Assembly: GCA_964624765.1 (NCBI GenBank)
Contig: CAZUZO010000091.1
Span: 1-14,308, forward strand
Source of the DNA: JAGTVB01 sp964624765
GTDB lineage: Bacteria; Pseudomonadota; Gammaproteobacteria; HK1
Length of the DNA: 14,308 nucleotides
Direction of reading: 5' to 3'
Under the pieces are notes generated by a model. That model ran no database searches. It saw only the letters and a program-made list of their open reading frames with translations, and was not told the DNA's origin. Shown here one piece after another: positions 1 to 7,126 of the stretch (its first letter is position 1; the number at the start of each line of letters is the position of its first letter). The position numbers were made by a program, and so were the translations under genes.

Positions 1-53
1 ACCGCCCAACGCCGCTATCGGGTTGCGTAGCAGGTTTTTTCACAACCTCTGAG
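1..53 (+). repeat. Right-hand end of a dispersed intergenic repeat (copy 0)
   Basis: The first 53 bases match 7008-7060 at 48 of 53 positions without gaps, so this is a dispersed repeat. The matching stretch in the nqrE-nqrF gap aligns more loosely with the right end of the 149-bp element at 8347-8495: an AACGC..GC core, then GYAGYAGGT, a T-rich run and CA.CTCT.AG. This suggests that the window opens inside a copy whose left part lies upstream. The repeat ends about 29 bases before the start of the ABC transporter ATPase gene, so it probably lies in that gene's leader or promoter region. Confidence 0.7.
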
Positions 54-81
54 ATGATGACGAAGGAGCGGGGGGTTCTAG

Positions 82-1023
82 ATGGCCGAGCTGCGACATC
101 GAGCGCCAGATGATAGCGCCAGCGTTGAGGAGCGCCATGAGACCGCTTTGCTGCAGGTGCGCAACTTGGTCAAGAGCTATCCCGGCACGCGGGCCGTTGA
201 CGGGGTTAGCTTAACCATCGCCGAGGGCGCCTGTTTTGGCCTTTTGGGACCAAACGGTGCCGGTAAGACGACCACCGTCGAGATCATCGAGGGGATTACA
301 TCTCCCACAGCCGGCGAGGTATTGTACCGCGGCGAGCCCCTTGGGCGGCGTTTTCGCGAGGAGGCGGGAATTCAGTTTCAAAGTACGGCGCTGCAAGATT
401 ACTTGACGGTGAATGAGACTTTGCGCCTGTTTCGCCAACTTTATCCCCGCGGCGCCTCGCTTGAGGAGGTGATCAGCGCTTGTGCCCTTGCCAATGTCTT
501 GGACCGCGATACGCGTCATCTATCCGGTGGCCAACGCCAGCGACTGCTGTTGGCGATGGCCCTGATCAATGACCCATGCATCGTGTTCTTGGATGAACCC
601 ACCACCGGCTTGGATCCGCAGGCGAGACGCCATTTCTGGGCCCTGATCGGCGACATCAAAGCGCGGCGCACAACGATTCTGCTGACGACGCACTACATGG
701 AAGAGGCGTATGTCCTGTGCGACACGGTTGCCATCATGGATCACGGTAAGATCATTGCCGAGGGTTCCCCGGAGGGGCTGCTGAAGGCCCATTTTGAGGA
801 CGTGATTTTGCAGATGCCGCGCGAAGATTTCACGGTTGCGCGAGAAGGCTTTCCGTACACGGTTCTCGACGCGGGGGACTCAGTGGAGATTTCCACCCCG
901 GATGTCGACGGTGCCCTTAGACGACTGATCGAATCCGGCGTTTCTTGCAGGCGGCTACGCATCCGGCCGCGCACCCTTGAGGATCTCTTCTTGGAGCTCA
1001 CCGGCCGGGAGCTGCGGGGGTGA
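82..1023 (+). CDS. ABC transporter ATP-binding protein (ABC-2 exporter, drug/polysaccharide type)
   Basis: A cytoplasmic ATPase that would power the membrane protein encoded next to it. All nucleotide-binding motifs are present: Walker A GPNGAGKTT at residues 56-64, a Q-loop region near 98-105 (IQFQSTALQ), the signature LSGGQ at 147-151, Walker B FLDEPTTGLDP with Asp171-Glu172, and the H-loop His204 in TTHYMEEA. The fold runs from about residue 23 to 235. A C-terminal tail of about 75 residues (IRPRTLEDLFLELTGRELRG at its end) is typical of DrrA/CcmA-like exporter ATPases. The first 22 residues are a poorly conserved extension. The ATG at 82 is preceded by AAGGAG and a G-run at 63-75. The stop overlaps the start of the permease gene, so the two are co-transcribed and probably translationally coupled. 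The substrate cannot be deduced. Confidence 0.93.
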   Translation: MAELRHRAPDDSASVEERHETALLQVRNLVKSYPGTRAVDGVSLTIAEGACFGLLGPNGAGKTTTVEIIEGITSPTAGEVLYRGEPLGRRFREEAGIQFQSTALQDYLTVNETLRLFRQLYPRGASLEEVISACALANVLDRDTRHLSGGQRQRLLLAMALINDPCIVFLDEPTTGLDPQARRHFWALIGDIKARRTTILLTTHYMEEAYVLCDTVAIMDHGKIIAEGSPEGLLKAHFEDVILQMPREDFTVAREGFPYTVLDAGDSVEISTPDVDGALRRLIESGVSCRRLRIRPRTLEDLFLELTGRELRG

Positions 1024-2036
1024 TGCGCCGCTTTCTGGCGATTCTCTGGGCACGCAATCTCGAGTTTGTTCGGGACCGTTCGTCGTTCGGTTGGAACATC
1101 GCCTTTCCTGTGCTGCTGGTGATGGGTCTGGCGATCGTCTTCAGCGGCCCCGAGCGGGCGCAGTATAAGGTGGCGGTAGTCGGGCTATCGCCGCCGTTTG
1201 ATGCCAGCATTCATCCCTTTATGGGCACACGGTATGTTGAGTTTTTCCCGGTGACGGATCAGGCGCGTGCGCTGCGAGGCGTTGCTCAACATCGCATCGA
1301 CATGCTGTTGGATTTCCGCGAGGCGCCCCAGTACTGGGTGAACCCGGAATCGCCGAAAGGGTATTTCCTGGAGCGAGTGCTAGACGGCGCGGGCGGTCTA
1401 GAACTCCACAAGCGCAACGTTGCGGGAGCCGCCATTCGCTACATCGATTGGCTGGTGCCGGGCATCCTCGGCATGAATATGATGTTCAGTTGTCTTTATG
1501 GCATCGGCTATGTGGTCGTGCGCTACCGTAAGAACGGGTTTCTCAAGCGGCTGTATGTGACGCCCCTGCGCGCGGTCGAGTTCTTGAGTGCCCAGGTGGC
1601 CTCGCGTCTGTTGCTGATTTTGGCGGTCACGGTCGCCGTCTACGTTGGGGCCGACTGGCTATTGAGTTTTCGCATGGAAGGCAGCTACACAGCGCTGCTG
1701 TTAGTCACCTTGCTCGGTGCATTGTCCATGATTACACTCGGGCTGCTGGTGGCGGCTCGACTTTCCAGCGAGGAGCTGGCCAATGGGTTGCTCAATGTGG
1801 TCGCGTGGCCGATGATGCTGTTCTCCGAAGTCTGGTTTTCCCTCGAGGGCACCCATCCACTCTTGCAGCAGTTGGCGCAGCTACTGCCTCTGACGCAATT
1901 GCTGGAGGCGGCCCGTGCGGTCATGCTCGACGGAGCCGGTTTTCAGGACGTCAGGGTTGAGCTGTTCGCTTTGGGTGGGATGAGTCTGCTGTTTCTGGCT
2001 CTCGGAGGGTTGTTATTCAAATGGAACCCGGAATAG
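1023..2036 (+). CDS. ABC-2 type transporter permease
   Basis: The membrane partner of the upstream ATPase, 337 residues from the ATG at 1023. That ATG overlaps the preceding TGA (1021-1023); a GTG at 1020 would add one residue. The layout is that of ABC-2 exporters: one N-terminal membrane segment (about residues 24-41, FGWNIAFPVLLVMGLAIVF), an extracytoplasmic domain of about 100 residues, then about five membrane segments beginning near WLVPGILGMNMMFSCLYGIG. The cytoplasmic loop KNGFLKRLYVTPL is the usual signature of the DrrB/YhhJ-like permease family. No gene for a periplasmic adaptor or outer-membrane channel lies beside the pair, and the cargo is unknown. The gene is followed by a 115-bp gap and then nqrA; any functional tie to Nqr is only by position. 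Confidence 0.88.
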   Translation: MRRFLAILWARNLEFVRDRSSFGWNIAFPVLLVMGLAIVFSGPERAQYKVAVVGLSPPFDASIHPFMGTRYVEFFPVTDQARALRGVAQHRIDMLLDFREAPQYWVNPESPKGYFLERVLDGAGGLELHKRNVAGAAIRYIDWLVPGILGMNMMFSCLYGIGYVVVRYRKNGFLKRLYVTPLRAVEFLSAQVASRLLLILAVTVAVYVGADWLLSFRMEGSYTALLLVTLLGALSMITLGLLVAARLSSEELANGLLNVVAWPMMLFSEVWFSLEGTHPLLQQLAQLLPLTQLLEAARAVMLDGAGFQDVRVELFALGGMSLLFLALGGLLFKWNPE

Positions 2037-2037
2037 C

Positions 2038-2057
2038 GCAGGTGGGCTTGCATCTGC
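2038..2057 (+). terminator. Weak hairpin after the ABC exporter genes
   Basis: GCAGGT (2038-2043) pairs with ATCTGC (2052-2057), with one G-U pair; a further G-C pair inside leaves a six-base loop. The hairpin starts one base after the permease stop. No T-run follows (the next bases are CCTAAAAAGG), so it does not meet the usual intrinsic terminator pattern. It could be a weak terminator or a 3'-end stabiliser. Confidence 0.22.
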
Positions 2058-2151
2058 CCTAAAAAGGGGCTAGCTTACCGGCCTGCCCAATCGGAGGCGC
2101 GTGCAGGGGCGAGATTAAGACGACTCCACGTATCTGCCCAGAAAGGCCGAA

Positions 2152-3501
2152 ATGCTGATAAAAACGAAGAAAGGCCTCGATCTTCCCATTCTCGGTGCTC
2201 CGGAGCAGGCGATCTACGGCGCGCCGCCTGTCACCTCGGTCGGCCTGCTCGGCCACGATTATGTCGGTCTGAAACCGACGATGTTGGTGGCCGAGGGGGA
2301 TCGGGTCAAGATCGGCCAGCCGCTTTTTGCCGATAAACGGGATACCCGCATCCGTTACACCGCGCCGGGAAGCGGCATCGTGAGCCGCATTCACCGTGGC
2401 GCCAAGCGCGTTCTGCAGTCGGTCGTGATCCGGCTTGAGGGGAGTTTGGAGGAACACTTCAACGTCTATCCACCCCATGAGCTGGCGAGCCTTAATGCCG
2501 AGCAAGTGTGGGAAAATCTCCTCGTCTCAGGGCTTTGGACGGCGTTTCGAACACGCCCCTTCAGCAAGGTGCCCACTCCGGAGACCGAACCGCACTCGAT
2601 CTTTGTGACCGCCATGGACAGTAATCCTTTGGCGGCTCGGGCCGACGTGGTGATCAATGCCTACGGGCCTGATTTTCTCCATGGCTTGACGGTGATTGCC
2701 AAACTGACCTCGGGCAAGGTGTATGTCTGCAAGTATCCCAACGCCGACATCCCGACCAGCGATGTGCCTTCGGTGGAGGTGGCGGAATTTTATGGGCCAC
2801 ATCCGGTGGGCCTCCCCGGGACCCACATTCACTTTCTCGATCCGGTATCGGCGAGCAAGGTGGCTTGGCATCTGAACTACCAGGATGTCATCGCTATCGG
2901 GAAGCTCTTTACCAGCGGTCGGCTGTGGCTCGAGCGGGTCATCGCACTGGGGGGGCCTGCTGTCCTCCGGCCGCGCTTGCTGCGGACTCGGCTGGGGGCT
3001 AATACCGAAGAGCTGGTGCGAGGGGAGCTGCATCGGGGGGAGGTGCGTGTCATCTCCGGATCGGTGCTTTCTGGACACCGGGCTGCGGGCTGGGGGCGTT
3101 ATCTGGGACGTTATCACACCCAGGTTTCGGTCATCCCCGAGGAGCGGGAGCGGCATTTCTTGGGCTGGATCCAGCCCGGACCGAATCGCTTCTCGGCACT
3201 GAATGTGTTCGTGTCGAGCTTCTTTCGCGGCCGCCGGGCCTTCCCATTGACCACATCCCAACAAGGCAGCCCGCGAGCGATGGTGCCGATAGGGTCCTAT
3301 TCGATGGTCATGCCTCTGGATATCTTGCCGACCCCGTTGCTTCGGTCTTTGATGGTGGGTGACAACGACAAGGCGCAGGGCCTGGGGTGCCTTGAACTCG
3401 ACGAGGAAGACCTTGCCCTTTGCACCTATGTGTGCCCCGGTAAATACGAGTATGGCACCGTGCTGCGGCGAGCGCTCACGCAGATCGAGAAGGAAGGCTG
3501 A
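2152..3501 (+). CDS. nqrA: Na+-translocating NADH:quinone reductase subunit A
   Basis: The peripheral cytoplasmic subunit of Na+-NQR, implicated in quinone binding. Its 449 residues match the family's usual size of about 445-450. The N-terminus (IKTKKGLDLPILGAPEQAI) is the characteristic NqrA opening. It is followed by a lipoyl/barrel-sandwich-like region (LVAEGDRVKIGQPLFADK, APGSGIVSRIHRGAKR), a central Rossmann-like part shared with RnfC, and the RVISGSVLSGHRA segment. The C-terminus contains CTYVCPGKYEYG. The ATG at 2152 has AAAGG at 2142-2146, five bases upstream. It is the first gene of the Nqr block. The stop overlaps the nqrB start by one base (ATGA). A run of seven G lies in the coding sequence near 2949-2955; otherwise nothing is unusual. 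Confidence 0.96.
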   Translation: MLIKTKKGLDLPILGAPEQAIYGAPPVTSVGLLGHDYVGLKPTMLVAEGDRVKIGQPLFADKRDTRIRYTAPGSGIVSRIHRGAKRVLQSVVIRLEGSLEEHFNVYPPHELASLNAEQVWENLLVSGLWTAFRTRPFSKVPTPETEPHSIFVTAMDSNPLAARADVVINAYGPDFLHGLTVIAKLTSGKVYVCKYPNADIPTSDVPSVEVAEFYGPHPVGLPGTHIHFLDPVSASKVAWHLNYQDVIAIGKLFTSGRLWLERVIALGGPAVLRPRLLRTRLGANTEELVRGELHRGEVRVISGSVLSGHRAAGWGRYLGRYHTQVSVIPEERERHFLGWIQPGPNRFSALNVFVSSFFRGRRAFPLTTSQQGSPRAMVPIGSYSMVMPLDILPTPLLRSLMVGDNDKAQGLGCLELDEEDLALCTYVCPGKYEYGTVLRRALTQIEKEG

Positions 3502-4721
3502 TGAAGAAGGCGCTGCGTCGTTTCTTTGATCGCATCGAGCCCCTGTTCGCCAAGGGTGGGCGGCTGGAGCGGTTCAATGCCGTCTACGAAGCCTTCGATA
3601 CCTTCTTCTTTACACCCTCAGACGTCACCGCCCGTGCCCCCCATGTACGTGATGGCATCGACTTGAAACGGTTGATGGTGTACGTGGTCCTGGCGGCGAT
3701 GCCTTGTGCCTTATGGGGCATGTACAACGTAGGGTTGCAAGCCAATCAGGCCATGGCCGGCCTCGATCTGATCTCCGCCGACGGTTGGCGAGGCACCCTG
3801 ACCGATGCGTTTGGCATCGGTTACGATCCCGAGAGCCTTTGGGCGAACGTCTGGCATGGGTTTCTCTATTTCCTGCCCATCTACGTGGTCACCATGGTGG
3901 TGGGGCTGGGCTGGGAAATGCTGTTTGCTGCGGTGCGCAACCACGAGGTGAACGAAGGTTTCCTGGTCACCGCGATGCTTTACACGTTGACGTTACCGGC
4001 TACCACGCCGCTGTGGCAAGTGGCGCTCGGTATCAGCTTCGGCGTGGTAATCGGCAAGGAAGTGTTCGGCGGTACCGGCAAGAATTTCTTGAACCCGGCG
4101 CTGACCGGTCGAGCATTTCTGTATTTCGCCTATCCTGCCACGCAATCGGGCGATACCGTGTGGGTTCCCGTGGACGGCTACAGCGGCGCCACGGCTTTGA
4201 GCCTCGGGGCGGTAGGAGGCGAAGAGGCGATTCGCGACGCCGGGATCACATGGATGGATGCCTTTGTCGGAACCATCCAAGGCTCGTTTGGGGAAACCTC
4301 TACGTTGGCCGCTCTTCTCGGCGCTGTTTTTTTGCTCTACACCCGTATCGCCTCATGGCGCATCATGCTCGGGGTACTGGTGGGTATGATCGCCACCGCC
4401 GAACTGTTTAACTTCATCGGCAGCCCGACCAATCCTATGTTTTCTTTGCCATGGTATTGGCATCTGGTATTGGGCGGCTATGCCTTCGGCCTGGTTTACA
4501 TGGCGACCGACCCTGTCAGTGCGGCGATGACCAATACCGGTCGGCTCATCTTCGGCATCCTCATCGGCGTCATGGTCGTCCTGATACGAGTGGTGAATCC
4601 CGGCTTTCCAGAGGGCATGATGTTGGCTATTTTGTTTGCCAATATGTTTGCGCCCCTCATCGACCATTTTGTCGTTCAGGCCAACGTCCGTCGAAGATTA
4701 CAACGGACCACTGTTCCCTGA
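3501..4721 (+). CDS. nqrB: Na+-translocating NADH:quinone reductase subunit B
   Basis: The large membrane subunit of Na+-NQR (406 residues, about ten membrane spans), part of the Na+ channel and carrier of riboflavin and one covalent FMN. The flavinylation motif SGAT occurs in DGYSGATALS; the acceptor is Thr231, counted from the ATG at 3501, equivalent to the Thr236 known in the Vibrio protein. Other NqrB marks are the N-terminal HVRDGIDLKRLMVYVVLAAM, GKEVFGGTGKNFLNPALTGR before the FMN site, and the late ATDPVSAAMTNTGR segment. The start overlaps the nqrA stop in ATGA and is preceded by AGGAAGG at 3491-3497. ApbE, encoded downstream in the same block, is the expected FMN transferase for this residue. 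Confidence 0.97.
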   Translation: MKKALRRFFDRIEPLFAKGGRLERFNAVYEAFDTFFFTPSDVTARAPHVRDGIDLKRLMVYVVLAAMPCALWGMYNVGLQANQAMAGLDLISADGWRGTLTDAFGIGYDPESLWANVWHGFLYFLPIYVVTMVVGLGWEMLFAAVRNHEVNEGFLVTAMLYTLTLPATTPLWQVALGISFGVVIGKEVFGGTGKNFLNPALTGRAFLYFAYPATQSGDTVWVPVDGYSGATALSLGAVGGEEAIRDAGITWMDAFVGTIQGSFGETSTLAALLGAVFLLYTRIASWRIMLGVLVGMIATAELFNFIGSPTNPMFSLPWYWHLVLGGYAFGLVYMATDPVSAAMTNTGRLIFGILIGVMVVLIRVVNPGFPEGMMLAILFANMFAPLIDHFVVQANVRRRLQRTTVP

Positions 4722-4727
4722 TTCATT

Positions 4728-5567
4728 ATGTCGTCTATGCAAGCAAGCTCTATAGGGTGGTTCGCGCGCTTTCGAGCCATGCCCAACGAAACGCCGCAGA
4801 AGATGCTGATCGTGGCGGTTTTGCTGTGCCTGGTGTGTTCGGTACTGGTGTCCAGCGCTGCGGTCTTTCTGAAACCGCTGCAGGAGCGGAATAAAGCGCT
4901 GGACATGAAGAAGAACATCTTGGCAGCCGCGGGCATGCTGGAGGAAGGGGTGGATGTCGAACAGCTTTTTCAAGCGGTGGAGCCGAGAGTGATCGACTTG
5001 GAGAGCGGGGGGTACATCGATGCCATCGACGCCAACACGTATGACATGCGGGCCGCTGCGAAGGATCCTAAAGCCAGTTCACGAATCCCGGCCGAGGAAG
5101 ATATTGCCAGAATTCGCCGGCGAGCTAAGTTTGGCCTCGTTTACCTCGTTCGCGCTGAAGACGGTGCCCTGCAGTACATCATTGTGCCGGTGCACGGTAA
5201 AGGCTTGTGGTCGACCATGTATGGGTTCGTTGCGCTGCAGGGCGATGCCAATACGGTGGCGGGTATTACTTTCTATCAACAGGGCGAGACGGCCGGTCTA
5301 GGGGCCGAGGTCGCCAGTCCGGAATGGAATGCGAAGTGGCATGGCAAACAAGTATATGACGAGAACGATCGGCCACAGATTCAGGTTATGAAAGGTACGG
5401 TCGATCCGTCGACTCCCAGTGCGGAGCACAAAGTGGATGGTATTGCCGGAGCCACTTTAACGTCACGCGGGGTAACGAACCTGATGCGCTACTGGTTGGG
5501 ATCCCATGGTTATGGTCAATATCTCTCGCGTGTTCGCGAAGAGGGGTTGACCGGCGTTGGCGGTTGA
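4728..5567 (+). CDS. nqrC: Na+-translocating NADH:quinone reductase subunit C
   Basis: The single-span subunit whose periplasmic domain carries a covalent FMN. A hydrophobic segment at residues 26-48 (MLIVAVLLCLVCSVLVSSAA) is followed by an FMN-binding domain. The flavinylation site is DGIAGATLTS with Thr243 as the acceptor. The residue before the final GAT is Ala, whereas Ser or Thr is usual in this motif. Other family marks include GLWSTMYGFVAL and GETAGLGAEV. The start is uncertain. The ATG at 4728 lies six bases after the nqrB stop with no visible Shine-Dalgarno. The ATG at 4779 (Met18) would give an N-terminus of the same length as the Vibrio protein and place the acceptor at Thr226, close to Vibrio Thr225. 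Product identity is secure either way. Confidence 0.94.
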   Translation: MSSMQASSIGWFARFRAMPNETPQKMLIVAVLLCLVCSVLVSSAAVFLKPLQERNKALDMKKNILAAAGMLEEGVDVEQLFQAVEPRVIDLESGGYIDAIDANTYDMRAAAKDPKASSRIPAEEDIARIRRRAKFGLVYLVRAEDGALQYIIVPVHGKGLWSTMYGFVALQGDANTVAGITFYQQGETAGLGAEVASPEWNAKWHGKQVYDENDRPQIQVMKGTVDPSTPSAEHKVDGIAGATLTSRGVTNLMRYWLGSHGYGQYLSRVREEGLTGVGG

Positions 5568-5574
5568 AGGAGGT
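5567..5574 (+). promoter_or_regulatory. Strong Shine-Dalgarno that fixes the GTG start of nqrD
   Basis: AAGGAGGT, a near-perfect anti-16S complement, begins on the last base of the nqrC stop codon and stands five bases before the GTG at 5580. It supports the GTG as the true nqrD start and suggests coupled re-initiation after nqrC. Confidence 0.75.
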
Positions 5575-5579
5575 TAGCG

Positions 5580-6242
5580 GTGGCCAGTGAAGCGAGAGAA
5601 GTACTTGTCGAACCGCTCGTCGACAACAATCCGATTGCTCTGCAGATTCTTGGCATTTGCTCAGCGCTGGCGGTCACCACCAAGCTCGATACCGCATTGG
5701 TGATGTGCGCGGCGGTCATTGTTGTGATCTCGTTATCGAATGCGGCTATTAGCCTGATCCGGCTGCATGTCCCAAGCAATGTGCGCATCATCGTGCAGAT
5801 GACCATTATTGCCTCCTTGGTCATCGTCGTTGATCAGTTCTTGAAGGCGTTCGCTTATGATTTGAGCAAACAGCTCTCGGTGTTTGTTGGCCTGATTATC
5901 ACCAATTGTATCGTGCTGGGCCGCGCAGAGGCCTTTGCGATGAAAAATCCTGTGTGGATCAGCTTCCTCGACGGTCTTGGGAATGGGTTGGGATACAGCT
6001 TGATCCTGATCGGGGTAGGTGCTGTGCGGGAGCTGTTCGGTTCGGGCTCCTTGCTTGGCTATCAAATCCTTCCGCTCGCGAGTGCCGGAGGCTGGTACGT
6101 GCCGAATGGCCTCATGCTGCTGGCGCCAAGCGCGTTTATCATCATCGGGCTTTTAATTTGGATGTTGCGGGTTTGGAAGACACAACAAGTGGAAAAACCC
6201 GAGTACCAAATCCATCAGGTGCACCGCACCGAGGTTGTGTGA
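5580..6242 (+). CDS. nqrD: Na+-translocating NADH:quinone reductase subunit D
   Basis: An integral membrane subunit (220 residues, about six spans) of the RnfA/RnfE/NqrD/NqrE family. With NqrE it forms a pseudo-symmetric pair that holds an intramembrane Fe or [2Fe-2S] centre. The two conserved ligand cysteines are visible: Cys27 in LGICSALAVT and Cys110 in LIITNCIVLGRAEAFA. The helix-rich C-terminal half includes LDGLGNGLGYSLILI and VRELFGSGSLLGY, both typical of NqrD. The gene starts with GTG behind a strong ribosome-binding site. Its TGA (6240-6242) is followed directly by the ATG of nqrE with no gap, so the two subunits are probably made in step. Confidence 0.96.
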   Translation: MASEAREVLVEPLVDNNPIALQILGICSALAVTTKLDTALVMCAAVIVVISLSNAAISLIRLHVPSNVRIIVQMTIIASLVIVVDQFLKAFAYDLSKQLSVFVGLIITNCIVLGRAEAFAMKNPVWISFLDGLGNGLGYSLILIGVGAVRELFGSGSLLGYQILPLASAGGWYVPNGLMLLAPSAFIIIGLLIWMLRVWKTQQVEKPEYQIHQVHRTEVV

Positions 6243-6851
6243 ATGGAGCACTACGTCAGCCTCTTCGTCAAATCTGTATTCATCGAGAATATGGCGCTGG
6301 CGTTTTTTCTCGGGATGTGCTCCTTCTTGGCCGTTTCCAAGAAGATCGAGACCGCGATCGGGTTGGGTATCGCCGTCATCGTAGTGCAGACCTTGACGGT
6401 ACCTATCAACAACCTGGTTTATGTGTATGTGTTGAAGGAAGGGGCCTGGGCTTGGGCGGGTCTTCCACAACTCGATCTAAGTTTTCTCGGATTCCTCAGC
6501 TACATTGGCATTATCGCGGCCATGGTGCAGATTTTGGAAATGGTTCTCGATCGGTTTTTCCCCGCGCTTTACAATGCGCTGGGCATCTTCCTACCCCTCA
6601 TTACCGTGAATTGTGTGATATTGGCTGGCTCCCTATTCATGGTAGAGCGCGACTATCACTTTGTTGAGAGCGTGGTCTATGGCCTGGGTAGCGGCTTTGG
6701 ATGGGCGCTTGCTATCGCGGCGCTGGCTGGCATTCGAGAACGACTGCGCTACAGTGATGTGCCCGATGGGCTTCAGGGGCTTGGAATCGCGTTTATCATG
6801 ACCGGCTTGATGGCGCTCGGCTTCATGGCCTTCTCGGGTGTTGAATTGTGA
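6243..6851 (+). CDS. nqrE: Na+-translocating NADH:quinone reductase subunit E
   Basis: The partner of NqrD (202 residues, about six membrane spans) with inverted topology. The cysteine ligands are Cys26 in FLGMCSFLAVSKK and Cys124 in PLITVNCVILAG, matching the family pattern. The amphipathic opening EHYVSLFVKSVFIENMALA is diagnostic of NqrE. The start abuts the nqrD stop; GAGG at 6231-6234 can serve as the ribosome-binding site. The protein ends in GLMALGFMAFSGVEL, full length for the family. Instead of the usual short gap to nqrF, the gene is followed by 275 bp that hold a composite repeat element, which could reduce or uncouple expression of nqrF. Confidence 0.96.
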   Translation: MEHYVSLFVKSVFIENMALAFFLGMCSFLAVSKKIETAIGLGIAVIVVQTLTVPINNLVYVYVLKEGAWAWAGLPQLDLSFLGFLSYIGIIAAMVQILEMVLDRFFPALYNALGIFLPLITVNCVILAGSLFMVERDYHFVESVVYGLGSGFGWALAIAALAGIRERLRYSDVPDGLQGLGIAFIMTGLMALGFMAFSGVEL

Positions 6852-6859
6852 TGAAGCGG

Positions 6860-7092
6860 TAAGAAGCTGTTTTAAACCGTCATGGCCGAGGGATTTGGCC
6901 ACCCCCGACAATGAATATCGGGATTCTCACGGTAAAAATGTCACGAGCGCCGGCAGGGCAGGGCGCGCAGCGACGAGACATATCAAGTAGATAGGCGAGG
7001 AGCGAGCACCGCCCAACGCCGCTATCGGGTTGTGTAGTAGGTCTTTTCACAAGCTCTCAGGCAAGCGCAGCAGTTTTCAAGACAGCTTCTAA
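6860..7092 (+). repeat. Composite inverted-repeat element between nqrE and nqrF (copy 1)
   Basis: A non-coding element of about 233 bp fills most of the 275-bp nqrE-nqrF gap. Its left end, TAAGAAGCTGTTTTAAA (6860-6876), is an imperfect inverted match to the right end TTCAAGACAGCTTCTAA (7076-7092). TA sits at or near both ends, as with elements that use TA targets. Bases 6933-6953 are identical over 21 bases to 8360-8380, and 7060-7093 matches 8463-8496 closely, so this is the same family as the element after nqrF. It has two extra parts. One is a stretch of about 56 bp (6877-6932) built of nested inverted repeats: CCGT/ACGG outside, TGGCC/GGCCA and CCCGA/TCGGG inside. The other is a second, more diverged right end at 7008-7060, which is the sequence repeated at the window start. 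No protein is encoded. Native nqrF leader with AAGGT (7116-7120) follows it. Confidence 0.75.
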
Positions 7093-7126
7093 GCGCATTG
7101 CCGTTCCTCATATACAAGGTCTCTAA

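Noticed and set aside
2048..2076. TTGCAT and TAGCTT with 17-bp spacing as an nqrA promoter
   Set aside because: Only three of six bases match consensus in each hexamer and the pair overlaps a hairpin; too weak to annotate.
2527..3264. 245-codon antisense frame in nqrA
   Set aside because: Antisense shadow with Pro/His/Arg-rich sequence and no start signal.
3704..4411. 235-codon open frame inside nqrB in another frame
   Set aside because: Arg/His/Gly-rich translation without family resemblance, wholly inside a well-supported gene; a by-product of GC-rich codon use.
5906..6667. 253-codon open frame across the nqrD-nqrE junction
   Set aside because: It overlaps two clear membrane proteins in a different frame and its translation shows no recognisable domain.
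6933..7093. CRISPR array or riboswitch in the nqrE-nqrF gap
   Set aside because: There are no regularly spaced repeats and no riboswitch core that I recognise; the similarity to 8347-8495 identifies it as a dispersed element.
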